Assembly: GCF_002813325.1 (NCBI RefSeq)
Contig: NZ_PHUG01000001.1
Location: forward strand, 496,001-560,000
Direction of reading: 5' to 3'
DNA from: Janthinobacterium sp. 64
GTDB lineage: Bacteria; Pseudomonadota; Gammaproteobacteria; Burkholderiales; Burkholderiaceae_D
DNA length: 64,000 nucleotides
The notes beneath the pieces were generated by a model, which worked only from the letters and a program-made list of their open reading frames with translations, was not told the DNA's origin and ran no database searches. The position numbers and the translations under genes were made by a program. Below are positions 30,477 through 37,968 of this stretch, one piece after another; within the stretch, counting starts at the first letter, position 1, and the number at the start of each line of letters is the position of its first letter.

Positions 30477-32264
30477 TTACTTGGCAAAGTGCGCTTCGAT
30501 CTCTTCGAGCGTCTTGCCCTTGGTCTCGGGCAGCAGAAACGCGGCCGCCAGGAAATACAGCACGGTGCAGCCGGCGCCAAAGAAGAACAGGGTCGAATAG
30601 CCGTGCAAACCCACGGTCGGCAGGAAAATGGCGGCGATCACCGTCGAGACGAACTGGTTCACCAGCAGGGCAATGCTCATGCCGTTCGAGCGTATGCGCG
30701 TCGGCATCAGCTCGGACAGGGCCAGCCACACGCACACGCCCGGTCCCACGGCAAAGCTGGAAACGAACACGCAGATGGCGATGGCCACCAGCCAGCCGTG
30801 TGTGGACGAGGGCACGGGGCCCAGGCTGGCCTTCTCGATGCGCAGCGGCGCCTCGCGTCCGGCGGCCGGGTCGGCGAACGGGTTCAGGTGCAGCTTGCGG
30901 AAGAACACGCCGATCACGCTGTCAGGCTGCACGGCGTCGTCGCGCGCGATCGTCACCTGGCGCAGCACGGGATCGTCGCTGCGCAGGCTTTTCACGTTCG
31001 TGAAGGGGCCGTAGGCGTAGGCGATGGTCAGCTGCTGCGGCGTGCCGTCGGCCGCCGCGCCCAGGGCCGTCAAGGCGGCCGCATCGAGGTGCAGGCGCAG
31101 GCCGTCCGCTTGCACTTGCGCGGCGATGGCGGGGCGCACGTCGGCCAGGTGGGCTTCGGCGCCGCGGAACAGCAAGCCGGCCGCCAGTAGCGAGACGACG
31201 ATGCCGCCCGTGCCCAGCATCAGCAGGAACTTGCGGCCCTTGCGGTCCACCAGCAGCACGGCCACCACGGTCATCACGGCGTTCAGCACTTTCAGCAGCA
31301 CGTCGGCCATGTTGGCCGAGGCGCCCGACAGGCCCGCCTGGTTCAGGATATTGACGACATAGGCGAGGATGGAATTGATGCCCGTCGCCTGTGTGCAGGC
31401 GAGGATCAGGCACGCGAGCAGGAAGGGCAGCACGTAGCGGCGGCTCAGCAGCGGATCCTTCGCCTTGCCGCTGGCCTTGGCAGCGTTTTCGGGCGTATCC
31501 TGCATCTCGCGCAGCTCGATGTCGGCGGCGGCGGGCAAACGCGTGCGCAGCAGCGACTGGCGCGCCTGCTCGATGCGGCCCCGTTGCGCCAGCCAGCGCG
31601 GCGATTCTGCCAGCAGCAGGGCACCGACGGTAAACACCAGGCCCGGCGTCAGACAGACCCAGAAGATGCTGCGCCAGGCATGGTCCTTGGCCGTGAAGAT
31701 GGCGGCGATGCGGTCCGCTTCCGGCAACGCTTGCGCCGCCTGCGTGGCCGTTTCCACCGTCTGCGCCTGCAGCAGACCGATCAGGGCGGCGGCCACCAAG
31801 CCGATGGTCAGCAGCAGCTGGAACAGGGCGGCGCCCCGTCCGCGCTGTTGCGCGGGCAGACATTCGGCCAAGTACAGGGGCACGACGACGCCGATCAAGC
31901 CGCCGCTGATGCCTTGCAGCAGGCGGCCCAGCAGCAGCGGCGTGTAGCCGTCGGCCAGGGCGATCAGCGGGATGCTGGCGCTGAACAGGGCGCCGGCCAG
32001 GAACATCACCCAGCGCCGGCCGACGAGATCGGCCAGGGCGCCGGCGAACAGCGACGACAGGACCGAACCCAATAGCACGGCGGCGACGATAAAGCTCAGC
32101 TGCTGGGCCGTCAGTTTCCAGGCCACCGAGGCCGTTGATTCCAGGTAGGGCAGGGCGCCGGCGATGATGCCGATGTCTATGCCGTACAGCAATCCCCCCA
32201 TGCCGGCAATAAATAGCAGGTAGCGCATGGCCCACACGGGGGCCTTGTGTGACGTGTCGTGCAT
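30477..32264 (-). CDS. Sugar-porter MFS transporter, probable GalNAc permease, with large extra loop
   Basis: This 595-residue sugar porter of the major facilitator superfamily has the family marks GRRW (82), RGRGAALFQL (141), AESPRWL (219), QATGINSILAY (292) and PETKG (579). Typical members are 450-500 residues. The extra length is a polar insertion at about 368-488, between helices 9 and 10, predicted to face the periplasm. As the last gene of the aga operon, 36 bp after agaA, it most likely brings GalNAc into the cytosol, replacing a PTS; AgaK would then phosphorylate it. The substrate is inferred from context only. The insertion has no motif that I recognise. Confidence 0.8.
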   Translation of the reverse strand: MHDTSHKAPVWAMRYLLFIAGMGGLLYGIDIGIIAGALPYLESTASVAWKLTAQQLSFIVAAVLLGSVLSSLFAGALADLVGRRWVMFLAGALFSASIPLIALADGYTPLLLGRLLQGISGGLIGVVVPLYLAECLPAQQRGRGAALFQLLLTIGLVAAALIGLLQAQTVETATQAAQALPEADRIAAIFTAKDHAWRSIFWVCLTPGLVFTVGALLLAESPRWLAQRGRIEQARQSLLRTRLPAAADIELREMQDTPENAAKASGKAKDPLLSRRYVLPFLLACLILACTQATGINSILAYVVNILNQAGLSGASANMADVLLKVLNAVMTVVAVLLVDRKGRKFLLMLGTGGIVVSLLAAGLLFRGAEAHLADVRPAIAAQVQADGLRLHLDAAALTALGAAADGTPQQLTIAYAYGPFTNVKSLRSDDPVLRQVTIARDDAVQPDSVIGVFFRKLHLNPFADPAAGREAPLRIEKASLGPVPSSTHGWLVAIAICVFVSSFAVGPGVCVWLALSELMPTRIRSNGMSIALLVNQFVSTVIAAIFLPTVGLHGYSTLFFFGAGCTVLYFLAAAFLLPETKGKTLEEIEAHFAK

Positions 32265-32300
32265 GGTAACTCCGGGACGGGGTTGAGGTTGGGGGATGGT

Positions 32301-33395
32301 CTAGCGGGTGGAAAGATCGATGGCCGCGCCTTCGACGAAGACGGATACTGGCTGTAATTGGGGATCGAGGACGACGATATCGGCCCAGGCGCCCGGCGCC
32401 AATCGGCCCCGTTCGGACTCGCCCAGGTAGTCGGCCGGGTACAGCGACAAGCGGTTCGAGGCGTCGGCCAGGTCCAGGCCCAGGTCGACGAAATTGCGCA
32501 GGGCCTGGTCCATGGTCAGCACGCTGCCGGCAAGCGAGCCCGTGGCCAGGCGCACGCAGCCCAGGCATTTGTAGACGCGCTGCGTGCCCAGGCCGTATTC
32601 GCCATCGGGCATGCCGGTGGCCGAGGTGGCGTCCGTCACGCCGTACAGGCGCGGAATGGCGCGCAGGGCTGCGCGCAGGGCGCCCTTGGCCACGTGCTGC
32701 AGGTCGGGGATGATTTCCGCGTATTCGGCGTGCGCCAGCGCCGCGCCCACCATGCCCGGATCGTAATGCGTCATGCCCGTCATGCCGTTGTACAGGTGGG
32801 TAAAGCCGGAAACGCCAGCCTTCAGGGCCGCCACCCCTTCGTCATACGTGCCGGCGCTGTGGCCGATCTGCACGCGGATGCCGATGTCCGCCAGTTGCGG
32901 GATCAGTTCCAGGTGGCCGGGGATTTCCGGCGCCATGGTGAGTACCTTGATGGGCGCGATGGCGTGAAAGCGCTGCACCAGCGCCAGGCTGGCCTGCACC
33001 ACGTCGGGCGGCTGCGCGCCCAGGCGGTGCACATTCAAAAAAGGGCCTTCCAGGTGCACGCCCAGCATGCGCGCGCCGTTGGCGGGGCGCTCGGCGATGA
33101 CGCCGGCCAGGCCTTGCAGGGCGTGCACGATCGACGGCTCTTTCGCCGTCAGGGTGGTGCCCAGCAGGGCTGTGGTGCCATGGCGCGCGTGCACCTGCGC
33201 CACGGTGGCGCCCGCGTTGCCGCCTTCCATGATGTCGACGCCAGCCGCGCCATGCACGTGCAGGTCGATGAAGCCGGGCAGGATGGTCAGCGCGCTGTCG
33301 GCGGCAGGGTCTTCTTGTATCTGGACGATGCGCTGGTCAAAGGTGATGGTGCCCGTGATCCAGCCAGATGGGGTAAGGATTCTGCCGCTCAGCAT
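32301..33395 (-). CDS. agaA: N-acetylgalactosamine-6-phosphate deacetylase (NagA/AgaA family)
   Basis: This 364-residue amidohydrolase removes acetate from GalNAc-6-phosphate (or GlcNAc-6-phosphate). It shows the NagA-family motifs PGFIDLHVHG, HLEGPF (metal Glu), GHSAGTYDEG and THLYNGM (metal His), and VTDAT (catalytic Asp), in the right order. Both substrates are used by relatives, so the call AgaA rests on the neighbours AgaS, AgaZ, AgaK and AgaR. Its start is 3 bp after the agaR stop. Cytosolic. Confidence 0.85.
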   Translation of the reverse strand: MLSGRILTPSGWITGTITFDQRIVQIQEDPAADSALTILPGFIDLHVHGAAGVDIMEGGNAGATVAQVHARHGTTALLGTTLTAKEPSIVHALQGLAGVIAERPANGARMLGVHLEGPFLNVHRLGAQPPDVVQASLALVQRFHAIAPIKVLTMAPEIPGHLELIPQLADIGIRVQIGHSAGTYDEGVAALKAGVSGFTHLYNGMTGMTHYDPGMVGAALAHAEYAEIIPDLQHVAKGALRAALRAIPRLYGVTDATSATGMPDGEYGLGTQRVYKCLGCVRLATGSLAGSVLTMDQALRNFVDLGLDLADASNRLSLYPADYLGESERGRLAPGAWADIVVLDPQLQPVSVFVEGAAIDLSTR

Positions 33396-33398
33396 GTG

Positions 33399-34166
33399 TT
33401 ATTCCGCTATAAAAAGTTCGATGCCCAGCTTTTGCAGCCCTTCGCGGTACTCCTGGCTGATGCTGGCATCGGTGATGACGGTATCGACGCGGTCCAGCTG
33501 CACGATGCGGTGCAGGCTGACGCGGCCGAACTTGGAGGCGTCCGTGAGGACGATGATTTTCTTGGCCCGTTCCACCATCTTGTGGTTCAGGCTTGCTTCC
33601 GCTTCGTGGTGGGTGGTCACGCCAAACTGCAGGTCGAAGCCGTCCACGCCCAGAAACAGCTTGTCGAAGCTGTACGCCTGCAAACAGGTTTCCGCCTGGC
33701 TGCCCTGGATCGACAGCGACTGCTTGCGCAGCAGGCCGCCCGTGAGGATCAAGTCCACGCCGGGCGCGTCGGCCAGTTCCCACGCGATGTTCAGGCCATT
33801 CGTGGCCACCGTCACGCCCGTCGCATCGCGCAAATGGCGCGCCAGCGAGATGGTGGTGGTGCCCGAGTCGATGATGATGTTGTCGCCCGGTTCCACCAGC
33901 CGCGCAGCATACGCGCCGATGCGCTCCTTCTGCTCGTGGTTGATGGCATCCTTCTGGCGTATCGTGTGTTCAAGCGGGGGAGTGCGCGTCAGGGTTGCGC
34001 CGCCGTGGCTGCGCGTGGCCATGCCTTGCGCTTCCAGCGCATTCAAGTCGCTGCGGATGGTGACCGCGGACACGCCGAGCTTTTCCACCAGATCGGTCAC
34101 TTGCACCGAGCCCTGCTGGGTAAGCATGTGGAGGATGGATTCACGGCGTTGGCTGGTATTTCGCAT
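33399..34166 (-). CDS. agaR: DeoR-family repressor of GalNAc genes
   Basis: This 255-residue regulator has an N-terminal DeoR helix-turn-helix (RRESILHMLTQQGSVQV, then VSAVTIRSDLNALEAQG) and a C-terminal sugar-phosphate sensing domain with the family segments IIIDSGTTT, VATNGLNIA and TGGLLR. AgaR proteins repress GalNAc/galactosamine genes and release DNA when a sugar-phosphate intermediate accumulates. It lies inside the operon it probably controls. TTTC-containing repeats like those bound by E. coli AgaR occur at the aga promoter and at both promoters of the rightward arm. Confidence 0.88.
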   Translation of the reverse strand: MRNTSQRRESILHMLTQQGSVQVTDLVEKLGVSAVTIRSDLNALEAQGMATRSHGGATLTRTPPLEHTIRQKDAINHEQKERIGAYAARLVEPGDNIIIDSGTTTISLARHLRDATGVTVATNGLNIAWELADAPGVDLILTGGLLRKQSLSIQGSQAETCLQAYSFDKLFLGVDGFDLQFGVTTHHEAEASLNHKMVERAKKIIVLTDASKFGRVSLHRIVQLDRVDTVITDASISQEYREGLQKLGIELFIAE

Positions 34167-34201
34167 GGTGGCGGGCTCGGTAAAAAGTGAAAATACCGAG
34201 C

Positions 34202-35548
34202 TTAACAGATTGCCGCTTCGGCAATGGTGGGGACTGCCGCATTGCGGTTGCAGGCACGCGCATATTGCGCCAGCAAGCTGCCGATCTTGTGCTCGATCAG
34301 GGCCGGCGCCTGCGCTGGCAGGCTGCCCTGCACCACGGCCAGGTACTGCTCCGGCAAATGCTGGCTCAGCAGCGGCAGCGGAATGGCGACCGTGTCCAGG
34401 TTGGCCAGCAGCTTGGCGACGGCGGCCGCCACTTCCGGCTCGCCCCAGTAATAGCGGCAACGGTCGCTCAAGCCGTAGCGGCGCATCAATCGCTGCTCGT
34501 CCGGCGTGCCCAGGTAATGCTTGATCCAGTGCTTCGGCTTGGCCACCATCACGTCGTCGAGCACCTGCATCAGTTGCGAGGTGGCGTGCGCCGGCAGCAG
34601 TTCCTGCTCGATCTGGCACAGGGCAAACAGCGCTTCGCGCAGGGCGAAGGTGGCGGCAGGACCCACTTTCAGGATGGCGAAATGGTCGCGCACCATGGCG
34701 TGCAGGGCGGACTCGCGCTGGTAGTCGGTGGAATGGGCTTCGAACACGAGGCCAGGCTGCTCGGCGACAAAGGCCGACAGCTCGGTGGCGGCATCGGCGT
34801 CGTAATGCTGGATGCTGCTCTGGTCGAAATCGACGCCAGGCTGCACCACCATGGCGATGACCCGGCGCCAGGCGCCATGCAGCTCGTTTTCCAGAAACGC
34901 GCGGCGGTGCACGTCGAGGGTGCGGCGCGCGGCCTGCGGACTGGTGACGGCGCCCGCCTGCGCCAGCGACGCTTCGCCGCCGGGAATCGGCACTTCCGTG
35001 CCGATCACGTAGACGGGCGGCGCGAAGCCGGCGGCAGCCGCCGCTTCCTCGGCCACGATGCACAGGCGCGCCGAACGGGCCGCCACGGTTTCATCGTCGA
35101 GCTGCAAGGGATCGTCGGCGCAGCGCATGCTGCAATCGAGGTGGATTTTATGGAAGCCGGCCGCCGCATACGCGGCGATCAGGGTTTCGGCGTGGGCCAT
35201 CGCGGTGGCCGCATCGAGGTGCTGCCAGGCGTTCGGGCCCAGATGGTCGCCGCCCAGCACGAGGCGCTCGGTCGGGAAACCCTGTTCGCGGGCCAGTGCC
35301 AGCATGGTGTCGCGGAAAACGGCCGGCGTCATGCCCGTGTAGCCGCCGAACTGGTCGACCTGGTTCGACGTCGCCTCGACCAGCAGCACGGTGTCGTATT
35401 CGCTGGCCACGCGCATGGCGGCGCGCAGCACGCTCGGATGGCTGCAGCAGACGGCGTACAGTCCCACGCGCTCGCCGCGGCGGTGCGCCTTGATCACTTG
35501 CTGGATCGGGGACAGGGTAAAAGTCGGGTTTTCCACTTGCTTCATCAT
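34202..35548 (-). CDS. agaZ: AgaZ/KbaZ/GatZ family protein of tagatose-6-phosphate metabolism
   Basis: This 448-residue protein contains the GatZ/KbaZ family signatures: GLYAVCCSHPSVLRAA, LLVEATSNQVDQFGGYTGMTP, LGGDHLGPN and TEVPIPGGE. The family was described as the non-catalytic subunit of tagatose-1,6-bisphosphate aldolase; work on GalNAc pathways has also assigned tagatose-6-phosphate kinase activity to some members (from memory). Either role fits a GalNAc pathway and separates this operon from a GlcNAc one. Its start overlaps the agaK stop as ATGA. No aldolase catalytic subunit (AgaY/KbaY) or separate kinase is in the window. Confidence 0.85.
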   Translation of the reverse strand: MMKQVENPTFTLSPIQQVIKAHRRGERVGLYAVCCSHPSVLRAAMRVASEYDTVLLVEATSNQVDQFGGYTGMTPAVFRDTMLALAREQGFPTERLVLGGDHLGPNAWQHLDAATAMAHAETLIAAYAAAGFHKIHLDCSMRCADDPLQLDDETVAARSARLCIVAEEAAAAAGFAPPVYVIGTEVPIPGGEASLAQAGAVTSPQAARRTLDVHRRAFLENELHGAWRRVIAMVVQPGVDFDQSSIQHYDADAATELSAFVAEQPGLVFEAHSTDYQRESALHAMVRDHFAILKVGPAATFALREALFALCQIEQELLPAHATSQLMQVLDDVMVAKPKHWIKHYLGTPDEQRLMRRYGLSDRCRYYWGEPEVAAAVAKLLANLDTVAIPLPLLSQHLPEQYLAVVQGSLPAQAPALIEHKIGSLLAQYARACNRNAAVPTIAEAAIC

Positions 35549-36498
35549 GTTGACGCCTTGGTATGTTGTCGTATCAAAAGGGCCGCGCCGCGCGCGCCGC
35601 CGGCGTCGCCAAAGCGGGGCGGCAGTATCGGCGGCACGTGCACGCCGGGGAATAGATGGCGTTTCACGGCGGCCGGCAGCTTGTCGTACAGGTGCGGCAG
35701 CTTGGACAAGCCGCCGCCAAGCACGATCACGTGCGGGTCGTAGGCCAGCACCAGACCGGCCAGCGCGTGGCCCAGCACGTCGAGGTGCACGGCCACCGTG
35801 CGCTGGGCCACGGCGTCACCGATGTTGGCGCGCGCCACGATCGCCAGCGGCTCGGCGCCGTCGCCGCCAAAGTGCGCGTGGAGTTTGCGCATGGCGGGGC
35901 CGGAGACATAGCGCTCCAGGCAGCCCGCCTTGCCGCACGGGCAGGCGTAACCGGCCAGGCCATGCTGCGCCAGCAGGGTGGCGGGCAGGCTCCAGTGGCC
36001 CCATTCGCCGGCCACGCCGTTAAAGCCGCGCAGCAGCTGGCCGCCCACGCAATAGCCGCCGCCGGCGCCCGTGCCGAGGATGGCGCCGAACATGCTGGCG
36101 GCATTGTCGGCCGCGCCGCCTTGCGCTTCCGACAGGGCGAAGCACTGGCAATCGTTGCCGATGGCGACAGGGCGCTGCAAGGCTTGCTGCAACGTTTGCG
36201 CCACCAGGCGGCCGTTCAGGGCGGGCACGTTGGAACTGAGCTGTCGGCCGCTGGCGCTGTCGATCACGCCGGGCAAGCCGATGCCGACGGGCGCCGTCGT
36301 GCCCAGCGCCGCGTCGCCGCGCGCCACCAGGTCGACGATGGCTTGCACGAAGGCGTTGAAATCGTCGCCGGGCGTGGCCACCCGTTCGCGGAACACTTCC
36401 GCCAGCGCGCCATCGCGGTCGGCAAACGCGACCAGCTCGATCTTGCTGCCGCCGATGTCGATGCCGTGGTAGCCGGCGGTGGGATTAGAATTGGTCAT
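35545..36498 (-). CDS. agaK: ROK-family sugar kinase, probable GalNAc kinase
   Basis: This ~317-residue ROK kinase has the ATP-binding GIDIGGSK near its start, the ROK signature region ending in the zinc motif CPCGKAGCLE, and the catalytic-base segment AIGNDCQCFA. It would phosphorylate GalNAc at C6 after import by a non-PTS permease. That fits the absence of PTS genes and the presence of an MFS transporter in the operon. The start at 36498 overlaps the agaS stop by 14 bases; an ATG two codons earlier (36504) is possible. GlcNAc kinase is the main alternative, judged less likely from context. Confidence 0.83.
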   Translation of the reverse strand: MTNSNPTAGYHGIDIGGSKIELVAFADRDGALAEVFRERVATPGDDFNAFVQAIVDLVARGDAALGTTAPVGIGLPGVIDSASGRQLSSNVPALNGRLVAQTLQQALQRPVAIGNDCQCFALSEAQGGAADNAASMFGAILGTGAGGGYCVGGQLLRGFNGVAGEWGHWSLPATLLAQHGLAGYACPCGKAGCLERYVSGPAMRKLHAHFGGDGAEPLAIVARANIGDAVAQRTVAVHLDVLGHALAGLVLAYDPHVIVLGGGLSKLPHLYDKLPAAVKRHLFPGVHVPPILPPRFGDAGGARGAALLIRQHTKAST

Positions 36499-37621
36499 GG
36501 CCATAGATGGTGACGCCCTGCACGACACGGTTGACGATGCCGCCGGCGAATGGATTGTCGGGGCGCAGTTGCAGCAGTGCGGACTGGTGTAGCGCATATT
36601 GCTGCGCCATCAGCAGCCACAGCGGGGCCAGCCAGGCGTCGAGCCATGCCGGCGCATCGGCAGAGAGGTCACCGCCGATACCGACGGTCAGACACGTCTG
36701 CGCCACGCTGTCGCGCTGCAGTTCTTTCAATAGGTCGTCCTCGTACTGGCGCGCCAGCGGCTTGCTGCTGCGCAGCAGGATCACCAAGGACTCCGTGGTG
36801 ACGGCCGATTTCGGGCCGTGGCGGAAACCCAGCGCGGTATTGGCCATCGCCATCACCCGGCCGCCCGTCAATTCCAGGATTTTCAGGGCTGCTTCCTTGG
36901 CCAGCGCTTCCAGCGGGCCGCTGCCCAGGTACACGACGCGCTGCACGGGTGTCGAACCCAGGTCCGCCACGGGCGCCGACCAGTCGCGCAAGGCTTGTTC
37001 ACCCAGCTGCGCCAGGGTGTCCAGGCGAGACAGATCCGTGTCCTTGCCCAGTACCGACAGGGCCGCCAGCAGCATGCTGCTGAAACTGCTGGTCATGGCG
37101 AAGCCGCGGTCGCAGCTGCCTTCCGGCATCAGCAGGTTGTAGGTGTTGGCATCGTTCGCGCCCTGGCGCGCCAGCTTGCCGTCCGCATTGCAGGTGATGT
37201 TCAAAAAGCGCGCGCCGGGCACGACCTGGCGCAGCAGTTCCACGGCCGCCAGGCTTTCCGGGCTGTCGCCGCTGCGGGCAAACGAGACCAGCAGGGTGGG
37301 CGCGTCCGCTTCCAGGTACAGCTCATGGTGCGTCAGCAAGGTCGTGGTGGCGATGGCGCGGATTTGCGCGGGCCAGGCCGCATTCAAGGTGTCGGCGACG
37401 ATTTCGCCCACATAGGCCGAGCTGCCGGCGCCCGTCAGGATGACGCGTTGTTGCGGATTGGACAGCGCGTCGCCCAGGAAGGCGGCCAGCGCTGCTTGTT
37501 CATTGCGCAAGATGCCGGCCAGCGCGCGCCAGATGGCTGGCTGGTGGGCGATTTCCTCGGCCGTGTGCAGGCCGCCGATGTCGCGCCAGGTTTGAATGTC
37601 ACGCTGAAGAAGGGTAGTCAT
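36485..37621 (-). CDS. agaS: SIS-domain galactosamine-6-phosphate deaminase/isomerase
   Basis: This 378-residue protein has two sugar isomerase (SIS) domains, with phosphosugar-binding segments VILTGAGSSAYVG, LVSFARSGDSPES and VYLGSGPLEALA. It matches AgaS, which converts galactosamine-6-phosphate to tagatose-6-phosphate and ammonia. It is the first gene of the leftward operon and directly follows the predicted promoter. A GlmS-like transferase is excluded by the lack of a glutaminase domain. Confidence 0.87.
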   Translation of the reverse strand: MTTLLQRDIQTWRDIGGLHTAEEIAHQPAIWRALAGILRNEQAALAAFLGDALSNPQQRVILTGAGSSAYVGEIVADTLNAAWPAQIRAIATTTLLTHHELYLEADAPTLLVSFARSGDSPESLAAVELLRQVVPGARFLNITCNADGKLARQGANDANTYNLLMPEGSCDRGFAMTSSFSSMLLAALSVLGKDTDLSRLDTLAQLGEQALRDWSAPVADLGSTPVQRVVYLGSGPLEALAKEAALKILELTGGRVMAMANTALGFRHGPKSAVTTESLVILLRSSKPLARQYEDDLLKELQRDSVAQTCLTVGIGGDLSADAPAWLDAWLAPLWLLMAQQYALHQSALLQLRPDNPFAGGIVNRVVQGVTIYGHDQF

Positions 37622-37650
37622 GAGAGCTCAGTAAAGTGTTTGTTGGAGAA

Positions 37651-37700
37651 AGCATAAATACTAAATTTCGAAAAGTCAAATACGAAAGTAAAACGAAAGT
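37651..37700 (-). promoter_or_regulatory. aga operon promoter with CTTTCG operator repeats
   Basis: On the minus strand TTGACT (37674-37679) and TATGCT (37651-37656) are 17 bp apart. Three operator-like repeats overlap it: ACTTTCG at 37694-37700 and 37683-37689 (11 bp apart), and ACTTTTCG at 37669-37676, which covers the -35 and spacer. The arrangement is what a DeoR-type repressor would use. The TTTC direct-repeat pattern resembles the published E. coli AgaR consensus as I remember it. Confidence 0.65.
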
Positions 37701-37810
37701 AAATAGTTGGATGGCTTGCGAAATAATGTCGTTTTATCCCCATCCAATCGTGTTGCAGTGCCGCATGAAACCGTGTGCTGCTGCGGCCTGTCGCTGAAAT
37801 GCGACGATAA

Positions 37811-37904
37811 CGAAAGTATGTTTTGTGACTTTTTGGTGAAACGTAAGAAAAATGCGCCAATTCTGGGCATTTTATTAATAAATTGTCGCTTTATCTTTCT
37901 TTTG
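37811..37904. promoter_or_regulatory. Additional CGAAAG/CTTTC operator-like elements between agaS and the GH31 gene
   Basis: ATAACGAAAGTAT (core at 37811-37817) and the inverted CTTTATCTTTCTTTTG (37889-37904, immediately before the GH31 promoter) belong to the same family as the repeats at the aga promoter. The second lies just upstream of, and may overlap, the polymerase site. Confidence 0.5.
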
Positions 37905-37905
37905 A

Positions 37906-37934
37906 TTGACGATATTTATTTTTCTTCTTAAAGT
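37906..37934 (+). promoter_or_regulatory. Promoter of the GH31 gene
   Basis: TTGACG (37906-37911), a 17-bp T-rich spacer, and TAAAGT (37929-37934), about 35 bp before the GH31 start. The whole element is nearly identical to the promoter before the second TonB receptor (44676-44704), including flanking TTTCTTTT. Confidence 0.65.
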
Positions 37935-37968
37935 ATTTCCATCACTTCGATTTTCTGAAAGCCGCCAG

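Noticed and set aside
32301-33395. Reading the operon as GlcNAc (nag) catabolism
   Set aside because: AgaZ and AgaS are specific to the galactosamine/tagatose route, no NagB is present, and the linked GH109/GH31 enzymes point to GalNAc.
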